Assembly (NCBI GenBank): GCA_019614645.1
Contig: JABWDB010000001.1
Span: forward strand, 14,239,501-14,303,500
Length of the DNA stretch: 64,000 nt
Source: Stratiolaelaps scimitus
Lineage: Eukaryota > Arthropoda > Arachnida > Mesostigmata > Laelapidae
Direction of reading: 5' to 3'
The notes under the pieces are model-generated. The model saw only the letters and a list, made by a program, of their open reading frames with translations, searched no databases and was not told where the DNA came from. The translations under genes and the position numbers were made by a program. The number at the start of each line of letters is the position of its first letter. The first letter of the stretch is position 1. Positions 36,001-48,640 of this stretch are shown here, in pieces.

Positions 36001-37300
36001 GAGGGCGGCGCTGCGCCTGTTGATAGGGTACTCATCGTTAAGCCTTCCCGTCTGCGCTGTTGCGAGCTCAGAGCGCCGAGACTGTACGTACAAAAGTCTC
36101 AATCACTTTCTCTTTAAAGCGATCTCTCCGCCGTCGTCTCCTCGTTGTCGCCATCGTCCTCGTGGATCCGGCAGGCCGAGAGCTCGGACGAACGAAAGAT
36201 AGATTCAGTTCCTTCACTTGCTCTTGCAGCAGCAGCGGCAGCAGGACCACCACCACCACCACCGCCGCCGCTTGTGAGACTTTTAGATTCGACCTCGACA
36301 CGCCTCGCGGCGAGACGATCCGAACAGGGCTCGGCGAAGAGGGAGAAGAAAGAGCTGATTCCGATACTATATCCACAAGGCCAGCCCGGCTAGGCCATCG
36401 AAGTGAGCCGGCCAACGAAGCTGGAGCAGCAGTCACAGTTTGTGTCAACTGGCTCTAGCGCCTCAACTTGCCATCATAGAATACGCTGCTGCTCTGGTCG
36501 CCTCCACTGCTGTTGCAGCCGCTGGAAGCTGTTGGAAACTTTGCATCGCTGCCACCACCACCACCACCGTGGACCGGCAGCTAGCAGCTAGCTCGCTGGA
36601 ACGACGGGCAGAGCCGCGAGCGAACGGTCCGAGTCCGCAAACAGAGGCACTGGCTTCGGGGAGAAGCTGCGACGAGATAGCAGCAGCAGCACCAGCAAGA
36701 CTCCTTCTACTCGTCGTCGTCGCGGAGTCGGAAGCCAACGCGAGTCGACCGTAGCCAACGAGCGAACCTTGCTCCCCTCAGCTCCAAGCAGCCGTTTTCC
36801 CTTCGACTTCCCCCTATTCTCATCCCGCGAGCGAACAGTGTGTGACTACGAACGGCAATGAAATATTTATGCGCAAAAGGCGGTTCCGGGTTTCGCGTAA
36901 GTTTGGTATCATCGTTACATGCAAATTCCACACTGCCACAGAGCGCGGTGCGCCACGCACGCCATTGACTCCGCCGCCGTCACCGCCGATGCGATTCCGT
37001 GCTGCTGCTGCTGCCGCCGCCGTTCGCCTCTGCATCCTGCGCCAGCGAACGGAGCAGCAACCAGCCAGGCCACCAACTGAGCGCTTCAGCCGACTCAGGC
37101 GATCGGGCGACCCCGAGATTTACCCCCAGCCCCCCCGGCGACTCGTCCCGAACGCTCGAATACTGAACGAATCGCCGACAATCGCGAACTGTTCAAGCCC
37201 GAAATGTATCACTACAGCCTTCCTTTTTGTCCTGTTCTCCTTCCTCTCCCGCCTGCGCTGCCCGAGGCCCAAACAATAGGCCTCTTCTCACCGAGGCGGC
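36001..37300. other. GC-rich island with CAG, CAC and CCG tracts
   Basis: CAGCAGCAGCGG and ACCACC/GCCGCC tracts (36226-36270), TGCTGCTG words near 37000-37020 and frames of 126-145 codons on both strands occur. The predicted proteins are Ala/Ser/Thr/Pro-rich. A 5'-UTR or first exon is the likeliest function; no domain identifies a gene. Confidence 0.3.
36246..36270. repeat. (CAC)n(CGC)n trinucleotide tract
   Basis: Five CAC/ACC units merging into three CCG/GCC units. Confidence 0.85.
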
Positions 37301-38799
37301 AAAACGGGCCCAGATGGAACTGCGCCGCAGCCACAAGATAGGACACTCAACATATTCGAATGCATAAAACAGCGCACCAAGCCGGGGACACTACGACAGC
37401 TCGAATTCGGTATAAATTCATCTATGATTTTTTAACAAGCCGAAATGGCTCACATCCAATGGGGTTATAATATGCTTGTCGGGTTTTGACTCGACAAAGA
37501 AAAACAACTATATCGTTTGCTCACTGGTCAATTGATCAATTTTGGGCTGGTTGGTCGGTGGAGGCGGTCTCGTCCCGCTGCGATTCGGCAGGTGGTCGGA
37601 AATACGATTTTATGATAATCTCATATGATCACAGGTTTGGAGAACACCCGAGTAACAGTTGAGCGTGTCCTAGGAAACACGATCTTGTTCTTTTAAATAC
37701 AGATGTCTCGTGGCTAAACGATACCTAAAATGAAGCTATATAATATCTATCGAAAAGCAAAAAACACAATGACGTGATTGCGCAGAGCTCCGGGCCAGCT
37801 ACCTGTTATGGGTACACCGGCAATCCCTCTGCCGTCTCATCGACGTTAGTTGCGTTGTCGTGATATGCAAGATTGGGCGAACCTCTTACGTAAACTTAGC
37901 ATATTGAGTGACTTGTTTTTTATTGAGTGGCTGTCAGCTATACTAAATATGCATATACTCAGTCGTGTACGGGCTGTCATACTGTGACGAGAAACTTAGC
38001 CATATGTCTCACGCGCCAGTATGAATACTAATAGCCGGTTAAGTGTTTTTATTATTGCATAGAATGCAAATTAAATCGTTATGAGAGTGGAGCATGAAAA
38101 GAATAGGATCTGCTCGCGAGGCGCAGGTCTCTCCAAGTCGAAGCCAGTCACTAAGTGAGCTAAGCTCGGCCGGCGATATACCTGAAAGGTTGCCGGGATT
38201 GCTCGACCTTCAGGACGAGAAAATAAAAAAAATCATTTCTCTGTTACAACTCACCGCTACTGGATAGACTGGCATTTTCCCAAGGATCAAAATCAGTCGG
38301 TAACAATACCCAGCTAGCGCTATTGTCAATGGCTCATATCACATTTCCGAACATATAACGGCTAGAATGTGTTGTCACGATATACATGTTGGCCAAACGT
38401 CACCGTACGCGGTCAGCTTATGTAAAGAGGCTTCAATTGTTTGAACAAATCACAGAGGCTTCGCTCGGTGCCAGATCAGAGAGACATGGGATTATTCACC
38501 TAGCAGCCTATGCTGACTGGATTCGCCGTCTACTCTGCTAGAGCAACTCGTGGTGCTATCGTGAATGTTTTGATGATCGCACTCTGCATTGTCGTTGTCA
38601 TCCGTTTCGCTGCACCCACTACTGTTTTTTCGAGCTGACCCTCACCTGTTCCCCTATCTGACAGGCCTCAGCTCTTAACCTTTTAGGTATTACTGTGAGG
38701 ACCTATCGGGGCCACCTTTGCTAATTCTCTGCCTTACTCGTACCTGACAAGAATCCTCAGATAAAGAAAGATGATAAAGAACTCCAAAGATTCTCGGCG
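37301..38799. other. AT-rich non-coding stretch
   Basis: I see no repeat or domain. A short frame from ATG near 38094 encodes about 50 Ser/Glu/Lys-rich residues and is too short to call. Confidence 0.3.
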
Positions 38800-38875
38800 T
38801 CTGACAGGATTTGAACCCAACACACACTCTGCACCCAGAGTTCGAAACGTAGCCAAGCCATGGCGACTGCTATTC
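38800..38875 (-). mobile_element. tRNA-like element, possible second SINE type
   Basis: On the minus strand a perfect B box GGTTCAAATCC (38807-38817) follows an A-box-like TGGCTTGGCTA (38850-38860) at near-tRNA spacing. Between them CTCTGGGTGCAGAG can form an anticodon-arm-like hairpin, though with a 4-nt rather than 7-nt loop. The T stem pairs weakly, so a functional tRNA is unlikely. Downstream on the same strand is a TTCTTTATC-rich tail that could be a SINE 3' end. Only one copy is seen. Confidence 0.4.
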
Positions 38876-39475
38876 TCAATTCGCTCACTGCTAACGATAA
38901 CAGCATACATCTCAAACAAGGCAACGAGCCCGTCATCTGCATAGGGACTTCGTGCCTCTCCCTCCCAAAACCGAAAACAATAACAAATCGATAGATTTCT
39001 TGTTGTGTTTCGCCTTGCGTAGGATCCCCAGTGACTCGGCCAGTCCAAACCTGTGTAGATAGCCGCTGCTATTGTCTGTTTCATATTTACGTCCAGCTGT
39101 CTGTATGCCTAAGCAGTCCGCGAAGATCGTTCATGCGCCGCCGTTGCCACCTGCGCTGCGTGAAGCACCGCCAACGTCACGGATGCCCTTACTACGACAG
39201 CGTGAGCCACAACAACCGCCATTAATTGTTCCGCAACGCCCGAAGAATCGTCAAAGGCTGCTCGGGCAACACCGACCGGCATCCGCCGGTCCACTCATTG
39301 CTGGCGGAATCAACTCCAGAGACGACAACACAAATAGTGGTGACCTTCTAACGACTTCGGCGATGGATAATCTCGGGCCAGCACCGGACATCTGTTATGA
39401 GCGAGTCAGCCATAGCTACTATACTTTGGAACCGATCGTGCTATTCCTAGTAATTGCTTCACGTTTATACTGTCA

Positions 39476-39478
<3 letters not shown>

Positions 39479-39540
<62 letters not shown>

Positions 39541-39541
39541 A
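39479..39541. repeat. (TA)n microsatellite, 63 bp
   Basis: TA tract interrupted by one TTTA and one TGTA. Confidence 0.93.
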
Positions 39542-39994
39542 GTGTTTTTTGCCATACGGCATAGAAATATAACTTTACTATAGAATATATACATCCGTAT
39601 ATCTTAGGGATTTCTGTACACAACTTTAGTACGTCTAAAAATTGACCTCAAGTCACTACTGATCGTTACTTCAATCAGAGTAATAATCGCCCACCTTTTT
39701 CAAAATTGATGTATCCGAAGACCTTATGTAACCCTGAAACAGTCACATTTGGACCATAGTATTCTACGTAGTTTGTAAAGTGGTCCAATTACCATCCTGG
39801 AATTTAAATTATTTTACAGAACCATACCTTTTTCATGTGGTAGACCATTCTGGCTTGCAATTCCAATAGCTAGGTCCTTTATGAAATACAGGCCAATGCC
39901 CAGACCTAAAACAAGTCGGATGCATACCATAATTGAATTTAGTGCTTGTCCTAAATTATTCTGCAATATACGCTAACTTTGGATACCCACGTAT

Positions 39995-40015
39995 GTATAT
40001 ATATATATATATATA
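39995..40015. repeat. (TA)n microsatellite
   Basis: About ten tandem TA units. Confidence 0.9.
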
Positions 40016-41280
40016 ATACCATCTGGTATGAGTTCTGAATCTGCACATTGGAGAATGCAATGGTCACATCAGACCTTAGATCAAGGTAAATGAACCCTTG
40101 TTCAAAGTGTTGGCCATTTAACGGGACGCAAGTAGAACAGAACGCGAGTGACATGCATGTTATGCGCTGTCTGCTCGAAACAGATTTAAAGGTTTTTGTG
40201 GATCATAGATATCGAGGGAAAATCTATACGTCTTATAATCTGAAAATAACAAGATATACACATATGAATGTTATGTACTGTTATTAATAGGATGTTTTAT
40301 AAAATTCTACTGTTTAATTCAATTTAAATCAACAGATCCGATATCTCAGACGCGTACCTCCCACCCCTCGTTGTAGTAAATAATCTAAACGATAATGCAT
40401 GCCATAGCACGTCGCGGCTACAACAGTAACTTTTCCACAGTTTCAAGTCTAATTTTGAAAAAGTGAATCATAGTTACACGATTCTCAAAGCAGGCCATCT
40501 CGATGAGAGGACTTTTATTTGTACGAGAGTGTGCACATTACTTTACTGTGTTTTATTTTTGGATTATTTCCGTGGAAATTGTTAACTAGCACACTGTGAT
40601 ACTGAACAACCCAAGAACACTGTCTACTAGCCTAATCAACGTCGACTGTGAACATTGTCAGAGTCATAACAATACTGCAATCAAGGCTGTACAGTCTCTA
40701 CGGAATTGCAATTAGCCTATTACTTCATTTTCTAATTGACCTCATCTACTAAAAAACGAATAGTAGCAGCAACAGCTGTTCGTGTTTTATGCTATCCGAA
40801 TTGGCCCGTCATCCACGAGTCAGCCTATTTCATTCATTTCAACGAGTGGTGGACCGTGCGTGAGCAAGACATACATTGGTCACATTGTCCGAATATCTAT
40901 TATCATCATGCGGGCAAGCCTATCTTAACAACAGTAATTTCGAGAAGGGAAACACACACCCTGCGTCGTAAGTTATCGAATAATGATATTTCCTATTTGT
41001 TGTTTGTGTGTGGGAGGATACATGGGATCGACAGATGCAACAACAAAAAAACGCTGGGCGTCTGTTATATTTTAGGAAGCAAAAATAGACCCAGGAACGA
41101 CTCGACCCTCGTGTATTTAGCTGAACCCTGCGACAACCGTCAACCTCATAATAGATTGGCGCCCGCAACAATAACACTTTATTACTGTTATTATTAGTGT
41201 TGCCAGATATGACGACGAATGGTGCGGCAGAGTTAAAAAACAAACACGTCCCATATCACTCTCATCACATCGTTGTTAGC

Positions 41281-42260
41281 CACTAGTCAATCTGAAATCG
41301 GCAGCAGGAGACCATAACGGCCGCGGCACCGTCGCATATTTAGCGACAATATCGTTAAGTGAGATGTTGTGGTGATGGCACTTTTTTTTGAGCGAACCCA
41401 ACTGGTAGGAAGGTGGATCTTCCAGCAATTATTCTCCCCTTTTTCTGTCGCCGCCGCTGCCGCCACCGCCACCTTTTTATTTCATCTTGGTTTGTGTGCG
41501 TCTCTTCGTCGCTCTGTAGAAGGCACGGGGTCGCAGTTGGCCGTGTACAGCTGGCAGAACCTGGGCCCTGTAGTAACGGTAGTAGACTAATAATTTGTTC
41601 AACCGTTTTTGTATCCTGTCATTGACTGCTGCTGCTGCTGCTGTTACCGCCGCCGGAGCGGCGGCAGTAGCGGCAGAGCAATCACCACCACCACCACCAC
41701 CAATAACCTCTGAGCCAACGCCGGCAAGAGCGGCGGTGCGACCCTTTTTAAAGGAAGTATTCTTTGCTCGCCACCATTCGTCGTCTGCTAACGCGATCGT
41801 CGCGTCCCTGGCGCTTCTCTCCCACCCCTATAGCTCTATGATATAATGTGTCACAACCGCCGCCGAATTGACCGACCGGTGGACTGAGATCTCGGCCCAC
41901 GATGTCGTGACCAGTGAGAGTAGCCAGCGCGATCTCGCTTTCTCTCCCTGATGCTCCGCTGGCACGGCCACAGCCGCGCACTACTACGATTACTATTAGC
42001 CACCGTGGTCCATAGTTGCGATTATTCGCTTGCCACGAGGAACGAAGACGCCCACGGATTGTGCCTCATAAACGAGATTGACAGTTGTTCTTGTCGGGCG
42101 CAAAAAAAAGACATTTTTACAAATAGATATATAAGCGAAGAAGTGACAGTTCAGCTGGGTTCGGTAAACCGTTGACCATTTCGACGGGGACCAACGATAA
42201 ACGGAACGAAACGGCGAGCGCGTGGGAAATCTGTGACGAAGCCGATCTGATAGGAAGGTC
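41281..42260. other. CTG/CCG-rich island
   Basis: GCCGCCGCTGCC words at 41448-41475, a CTG run at 41628-41643 and CACCACCACC at 41687-41701 occur. The frames are short (up to 83 codons) and low complexity. Probably UTR or promoter-like. Confidence 0.25.
41628..41643. repeat. (CTG)n microsatellite
   Basis: Five tandem CTG units. Confidence 0.88.
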
Positions 42261-43382
42261 AGTCAGTCAATGTTTGCTCATTTGTTTGTCCATCAATGGG
42301 TGGCAGGCGTCTCGTATCCTGGTCAGCTGGCTGATTCCTAATATTGTTTAGTGGAAAGTACATTTGTAATTTGCTGAAACGATGACATCGACCAGTGATA
42401 TAAATGTATATTGTGCATATGTAACTACTAGCAATCTCGCACGGCAGGCTTCGGGAGACTTTGGTTGAAGACCTCTTTGGCAATCGAGCACAGGAGGCTC
42501 TGTTTGAAAAGCACACGTAGTCAACCATCGCAACAGAGATGCTGCTGCTTGTGGCGAGTTTGATTAGCGCCGCGATCAGATTGTCCGTGGACAGTAACCG
42601 TATTATTCTCAAATGTTAAGGCTCAATTATCCATTCTAACATGAGCCATGAAACACGTAGCACCAATAACGCACCAGCGAGCTGTGGCGCGCTTGAAGCG
42701 CTTTGTCCTCCCTCAGTGGATCTATCTATATACAATATATCGACAGCGTCGTTGATATCTTTTACATACCTCGATGATTCACACCCGACGAGAGATAGGC
42801 TATGGCTGAGTGCTAGCCCGTTACAAAACCGCACGGCTTGGCCCCGCCTTGTTACGAACAGTACCACCCCATCTCCTGCTGTCCCCACCTCGGTATTTGG
42901 TGGCTGCCATCGCCTATTTAACCGACTATTTCGACCATAGGGGTCGCCCATAGAGGCGCCTACTCATCCCCATTTAACTGATTGATAATATCATATGATG
43001 TATGCCATGACGATGGTCATCGTCGCGTCGCGTTGGATCTGTGTCTCTCTGACCTGCGTCGACTGTGTCGTTCGATGGCAGTCGTCGGCTGACCCAAGCC
43101 AAGCTGGGCGCAATTCTACCCTAGCTGCCTGTCTGGTCTGGCTATCTGTGCTGGCAGCTTCTCTCCGTTCTGTGATGTGAGCTCAAGTCCTCACGAAGCC
43201 AAAGTTGTGTGCCGTTGTGAGGGGGACCACAAACTTACACCGCCGGCAGCGACGCAGTAAGTGTATCAGCTCGCTTTCGATGAATGTCGCATGCCGTGGC
43301 GATATTTTTCGAATTGATCCCGTAGCACGTAGTATCTACGACCCACCGTTCTACATCCACAGTCAACCGAAAGCATAGGCAT

Positions 43383-43411
43383 CGACAGCCGGACGAACAG
43401 TCCGGCTGTCG
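43383..43411. repeat. Perfect 12-bp hairpin with 5-nt loop
   Basis: CGACAGCCGGAC (43383-43394) and its exact complement GTCCGGCTGTCG (43400-43411) flank the loop GAACA. The stem is GC-rich and would be very stable as RNA. It runs directly into a G7 tract. Confidence 0.88.
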
Positions 43412-43417
43412 GGGGGG

Positions 43418-43446
43418 ACCCGGGGGTGTGGAGTTACCCGGGGGTG
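43418..43446. repeat. ACCCGGGGGTG direct repeat
   Basis: The 11-mer ACCCGGGGGTG occurs at 43418-43428 and again at 43436-43446, immediately after the hairpin. Confidence 0.85.
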
Positions 43447-45461
43447 AGGTACCGCATGAAATCGAGGGACAGAAAACATGATGGAGAGACAACCACAATT
43501 GCAGCGCCAGCCACGATATGTAGTGAATATTGACGGGGCGATCCGGGGGCATAGAGAAATTTGAACGTTGTTGTATCACCTCATGGGTAAATACATTGAT
43601 CAGCCTGACATTGTGCTTCCCACATATGGTGCTACCGACAGCATATTAGATGGGAAGCTTTGTGTCTGTATTAGAGCAGGACCGGGTCACGTGGTCGAGC
43701 TACTGGTTCTGTCGGTTATGCATTTGTTGTTCGTCAAACCAGCACCATGGCAATTTTACAAACGTCTGGATTACACTCATGTCTGTCATAGATCCACTTC
43801 GTGAGGTGAACGGTCGAAGAGCACATCTATGTACAAGGTGCCCGGGGACAAGAACATTATTTGATGGGACAAATATTATATCATGGCTGAATTTAAGCAG
43901 CGACAATATTTTTTAGAAGGTACTCATTACATTGACGTAGACCTCAAAAGTAATGACTCGACGGACCGGCGCAGCATCAAAGTGGAATTTATCTATTTCA
44001 TACGCGAGGATATTTGTTGAACATAAAATACTACCAGAAGCTGTACCTGTTACCGAGTGCTCAGTTTCATTTTGACGTCCCCGACTGAACGTCCAGCGTA
44101 TTGCTTGCCGCGTAACGTTTGGCCAGCAGGGTCTTGGCAGACAAACGCATAATGGTCGAAGGGTTGACTAAAGGATCGGGAACAGTCCACCGAACTCATT
44201 GCGATTGTTGCCGGAAGTCGAACGCATCGATCGAGACGCCGGTCATGAGATCATCACTGATCAATGAATCGTGTTCGGAAACAGCCATGCATAGAAAATG
44301 AGGCGCCAAAAAGCTCGCGACGTCCACTGTGCCATTCTCATCCACGGTTCGTCAAATCATACGCGTGGCAAGCATTAGCCTTGACAGTGGGTGGAGGGCC
44401 ATCGTGCTATCAGTCATATGTGATGTGTACTGCTCTCTCTGTTTCCCTCATCTATTGCCACTGATGACGGAGTTATTGGGAGACACGGTAGTACTACCTA
44501 GCCTCGATGCGTTCACGTGTTTACTGGTGATAGTTAAACCTCAGCTTATTTTTGTCAAGAACCCCCCCTTCAAACAGAAGTATACGAAGTAGATAGCATT
44601 GGCGAAGAAGTAATCAGATGTTTCCAACAGGATCCATATTAATGTTATTCTATTGTATACTGCTCTCTCTCTCTCTGTTAATTGCAGGTAATTTACGATT
44701 TCCATCAACAATGGAATGCGCCGTGGTAGAAGTTAAAAGCTGATGGGGCCGCTTGTTGGTACTACCTCGCGTCAACGGCAATGAAAAAGACGCCGTGGTT
44801 ACCTCGTGAGTATCGTTGCTCCTGTCGAGGTCAGGCCTAACACGCAAGGCAGGCTACCCATAATTAAATAGTAACATGGAATGTTATTTGAAATGGCTGA
44901 TGTTTTTGATTGCCTTGTTGATGTAGATATTTATCTATTTATATGCGGTTGCAATATCAGAGCAATACTGGCACATTCGGTCCACGAATTCTTTCAACCA
45001 GTCGACAAAACTCACAAAAAAAAAACGGCCACGTAATAAATCCGTTCAGTGAGTATTGGTAGTAATACATAAAAATTTGGCCGCATCTAAAAGTTTTCAT
45101 CATTATTCACCAAAAACGAAAAATTGGATAATTTTTCTTTTTTGAATAAGGCCACCGTACATTTTGATGTCATGTATCACTGCCTATACAGTAGTGGCAC
45201 TGGTGGACAAGAAGGGAAATAAATAATCGTTTGCGAGTTATCAAATGTTTGACCAATCATGCAGTTATTTCTATGGATATTATTCACGCGAAGGGGCTCA
45301 TAATTTCCGTCCACCCAATGGCCGACAACCGATGATGCGAGGAAAAAGCACCCATGTCTCAATGAACGAGCATAGAAAGGGCGTTTTCATATTCCTCTCT
45401 CAATTTGCAGTTCACCACATCGTCTGACGTAAGCTTGACCTTTCCATCGACTTAGAAGTGA

Positions 45462-46019
45462 CACAGATTGGCTACCCGATTGAGTCACACGGCGCATGGC
45501 GTCTGCCTCGTCGACATCCGGACTTGCGCGATCCTGCATCGAGGCCAAGGCGAACGATTCCAAAACTTTCACCAATACATCGAGGCCGCCGATCCGCTGG
45601 ACAAACACGTTCACACAGACATACTCATAGCCATACACGAACCACACGATGTTCGAAGCGTCCGGGCGCCATGGTCGGCCTCGCTGTCCGGCCAGCCGGC
45701 ATTCAGTGAGGCTGGTAAAGTCAGCGGCAATTGCACCGCCGACTGACTTGACTTGCGTTCCCGCGACGGTCTGGGTGTCCTCGAGGCGATCGGGCTCATC
45801 TATGAACGTTTGAAGAGGCGTACTACATTCTATAGGAATAAGTCGTGGCCGATACTCCCCCCGTGGCTGTTGAAGGTTTTACAACTTAAATGCGATCGAC
45901 CCTTGCCGCCGATCGACGTGAGCGCCAGATGCTCCTCGACTTATTCAGGGACGTGCGACGACGTACCCCGAGTGAGCTGGGTGGGGCGCCATTTACGGAC
46001 GACTCCCAGCGTTGAATAA
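45462..46019 (+). CDS. Long nearly open frame, candidate exon(s) or pseudogene, unknown product
   Basis: One plus-strand frame is open for about 185 codons with a single internal stop, TGA at 45744-45746. Before it the frame reads VDIRTCAILHRGQGERFQN and HTDILIAIHEPHDV; after it, LEAIGLIYERLKRRTTF. Third codon positions in the first part are mostly C or G, unlike the AT-rich flanks. A donor-like GCTG/GTAAAG at 45715 precedes the stop and an acceptor-like GACACAG lies at 45460-45466, so 45467-45714 could be a spliced exon. The opposite strand is also open across 45387-45647, so the strand is uncertain. No family recognised. Confidence 0.25.
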
Positions 46020-47600
46020 ATTACACAGCTCACTGAGCCGAATTCTAAACGTAACTGCGCTGAAATACATTTTGCAAACATGAGAGCTAAATTGACTATT
46101 GATAAGCACACATAATGAACAGCCGTATGAAATCTGATGCTGGTCTAACTGGCCGCCCCTGCCAGCTCCGATCGTGTGCCCATCTTTACACAGCTAAGGT
46201 CTGCTTGCATGGTGAATAGTGGTCAATTACGCTGGTCGTGTAACTGCACTGGATATAATATAATGAAAGGATATTATTGCTGGTGGCGCACAGCTGCAAC
46301 ACCGTTACCAGTCAGTGCCTGACGTAAACCGGAGATGAGTAGTCAATGTCGGCATATTTAATACTTGCGTGGTCACATCTTCACATGTCCACATGGCATG
46401 GATAGCAGTTGAAATTTATCAATACTATTTCTTTAGGGATCACCTGTTCAATGTTAGACGTCTCCGTCCGATACAGTAATCAAGACCGATGTATGTGACA
46501 CTATTATCTTTAGGGTACAGTATTACGTTCATTTGTAAGGGCAAAAACCTGCTCCACTACCATCATCACTATAAGGGTTGCTCATCGTGCATGTCTCCCC
46601 GGCACGCACCTCTCACGAAAGCACGCGATTCTCGCCGTATAAGATAACCGAGTTAAAGTTGTGAGTATCGCTATCAGACATTCTCTTGATTCCACGTGAT
46701 AGTGGACTTTCTCACATGTTCTATTAGATGGATCTGACATATCAAGAACGCTACCCTAGCTGTTGCCATAGTGGTTGCAGTAGTGAATCTATACGTTTCT
46801 TATTCGAAAATATCGTGGCACTCGACCATAAGTAACAGTACACTGCAATGGTTGGAGTAGAATAGGATGGAGAACGGTACCCGTGGCAAAATTGAAGAAG
46901 CGAAGATGTCACTTGAGATCTTTTGTTCAGCCTGTCGCATCTACATCGACTGCTCGTTACAAATTTTCAACCGGAGTTTTGTAAATTTTCCGAATATCTA
47001 AATGCTCAACAAGACCTCACTGGATCCTCACTACTTCAACACAACAGGTGATACAGTACACGTCCAAACGATGGCCATTCTGCGAAGGGCCAGTTTGTTT
47101 ATCTTGTAGAAGTTAAGATGTGCGCAATCATCGGAAGCAGACGACTGATATGCGCCTTGGTTCATAAGATTCCAGACCAATTTGAGTAGCAGTTTGGTGA
47201 ACAAGCTAGATCTGCCCTTTGATAAATGGTGAACTGGTACGCTGATACGAATTACGCGCAAACACTGATTTTTTTTTCTATTTTATCAGAAGGATTAACA
47301 GATGTGTAGCCGAGCAGGACGATTGCATAACACCACACTTCAAGTCTATCGCATGGTTTGCTACCGTCTATTCGGAGTCCGGCGATGAAATCAGCAAAGT
47401 GAGCAAGAAGATACTTCATTCGAAATAGCAACAACAGCCGCAGCCAAATATTCTGTACTCAATGTCCCCCTTCGCCGTTCCTCTACCCCGTATGGAAAAA
47501 AAAAACTCCCAGTCCCAGCGTCCCAGACGGAACCCTCGGCACTATTACGATCTCTTGATATCCTCCTTCAAAAATCGTTGTCATCGTTGTCGAATAGAGA
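46020..47600. other. AT-rich non-coding stretch
   Basis: Minus-strand frames at 47031-47261 (76 codons) and 47252-47434 (60 codons) abut in different phases and could be a decayed gene or element. I cannot match them to a family. Confidence 0.25.
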
Positions 47601-48640
47601 AGAGCGTGTTCAAACAGCCACCGGACGCCAAAAGATTGTTTCATGACTAGCGACCAAGCAACACTCAGGGGTGGATGGGTGGGTGTCTGTTTCGTTGGCG
47701 GAGCTTAGATCGGAGAGAAATGTGGCTGGAGAGCGAAGGAGTGACCGTCTGGATGGAGCTCTAACAGCGACGACGGTGGAGCCGTTGGGGTCTCTGCCGG
47801 CTGAACGCCCCTCAACTCCGCTGGCACCGCCGTCGCCGTCAGCACGGGGATGGATGGCACCAATTAATGAGCCGATCAACTGAGGTGGAAATTTAATTAC
47901 CATCTACGGCGGGCAAACGGCCGGTCCTGCGAGGCGGCTCGGCGGGCCATGTTGGGCGACGTAGGACGTACCCCGCGAAGGGAGACTGTCCTCAGGAGAA
48001 GATCACAGTCGTGGGAGCGCCCTTCGAGAAGGCTCTCGCAGCAGGCATTACCACCACCACTACCACCATCACCCGTCCGCGCCTGCGCAACATTTCGACT
48101 GGCGCATCGTAGTCGTCTACGACGTCGTTGCCGTCGCTCACCGTGCCTGTCGCCCGTTGCCGGCGGAACGTATAGACGAATAAACAAGCCGAGATTCTCG
48201 CCGGCTTTCCCGTTCGCTCTCGCTCTCTCTCTCTCCCGGCCCACGCTAACCCCTTGACGAACAGCGAACCCATTCGATATACATGCTACTTCCTGCCTCG
48301 CGTTCTATCGCGCTTTAGCACTCGCACTTTCTTGGCAATCTCTCACAACTGCTTTCTCTATCGCCGTGCAACCAATAAACAGCGAACGGCGGGGAACACC
48401 AATAATGACGAGGGTCTCCACACGGACGGAGGGTAGCGATCGCGAGCCGACCGTTGGCGTGTCACACTCCAGGGCGCCTTTATCCAGTGGAGCCGACCCA
48501 ACTCGACCCGCTCACCAGGCTTCGTTCGAGTGTGTCAAAGTTTCCGCCATGAAGAGTACAATCAGGAACCGCACTTCTGTGATCAAACAACAAGGGACTA
48601 TTTCCAGTGGCGGACGGACGTATTAAGCAGCGATGTGATC
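47601..48640. other. GC-rich island
   Basis: CACCACCACTACCACCATC at 48050-48070 and CGTCGT words lie among overlapping frames of about 100 codons on both strands. A CT tract lies near 48220-48236. Promoter or 5'-UTR-like composition; no domain. Confidence 0.25.

Larger units (their letters stand above)
38876..41280. other. AT-rich stretch with TA tracts and a 153-codon frame
   Basis: TA tracts lie at 39479-39541 and 39995-40015. A plus-strand frame at 40736-41197 has 153 codons, unusually long for AT-rich DNA. Its product has several His, Trp and Cys residues but no domain I recognise, and a 107-codon minus-strand frame overlaps it. Confidence 0.2.
42261..45461. other. Mixed non-coding stretch
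   Basis: It contains a 12-bp perfect hairpin with adjacent repeats at 43383-43446 and a short CT tract at 44663-44677. Frames of 99-117 codons overlap on both strands at 42259-42951 without domains. Short peptides at 44.0-44.4 kb faintly suggest retroelement RT, but not enough to annotate. Confidence 0.3.

Noticed and set aside
38930..38950. Peptide SPYADDGLVAL on the minus strand, resembling a reverse-transcriptase YADD motif
   Set aside because: No other RT motif is found nearby in order; the neighbouring sequence is a tRNA-like element. Four residues alone are not evidence.
43920..44600. Faint retroelement-like peptides on the plus strand
   Set aside because: The matches needed many gaps and frame changes and did not include a distinctive motif, unlike the relic at 17.7-19.0 kb.
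46980..47440. Two adjoining minus-strand frames that might be one decayed gene
   Set aside because: No conserved block could be recognised and the phases differ; left as unexplained.
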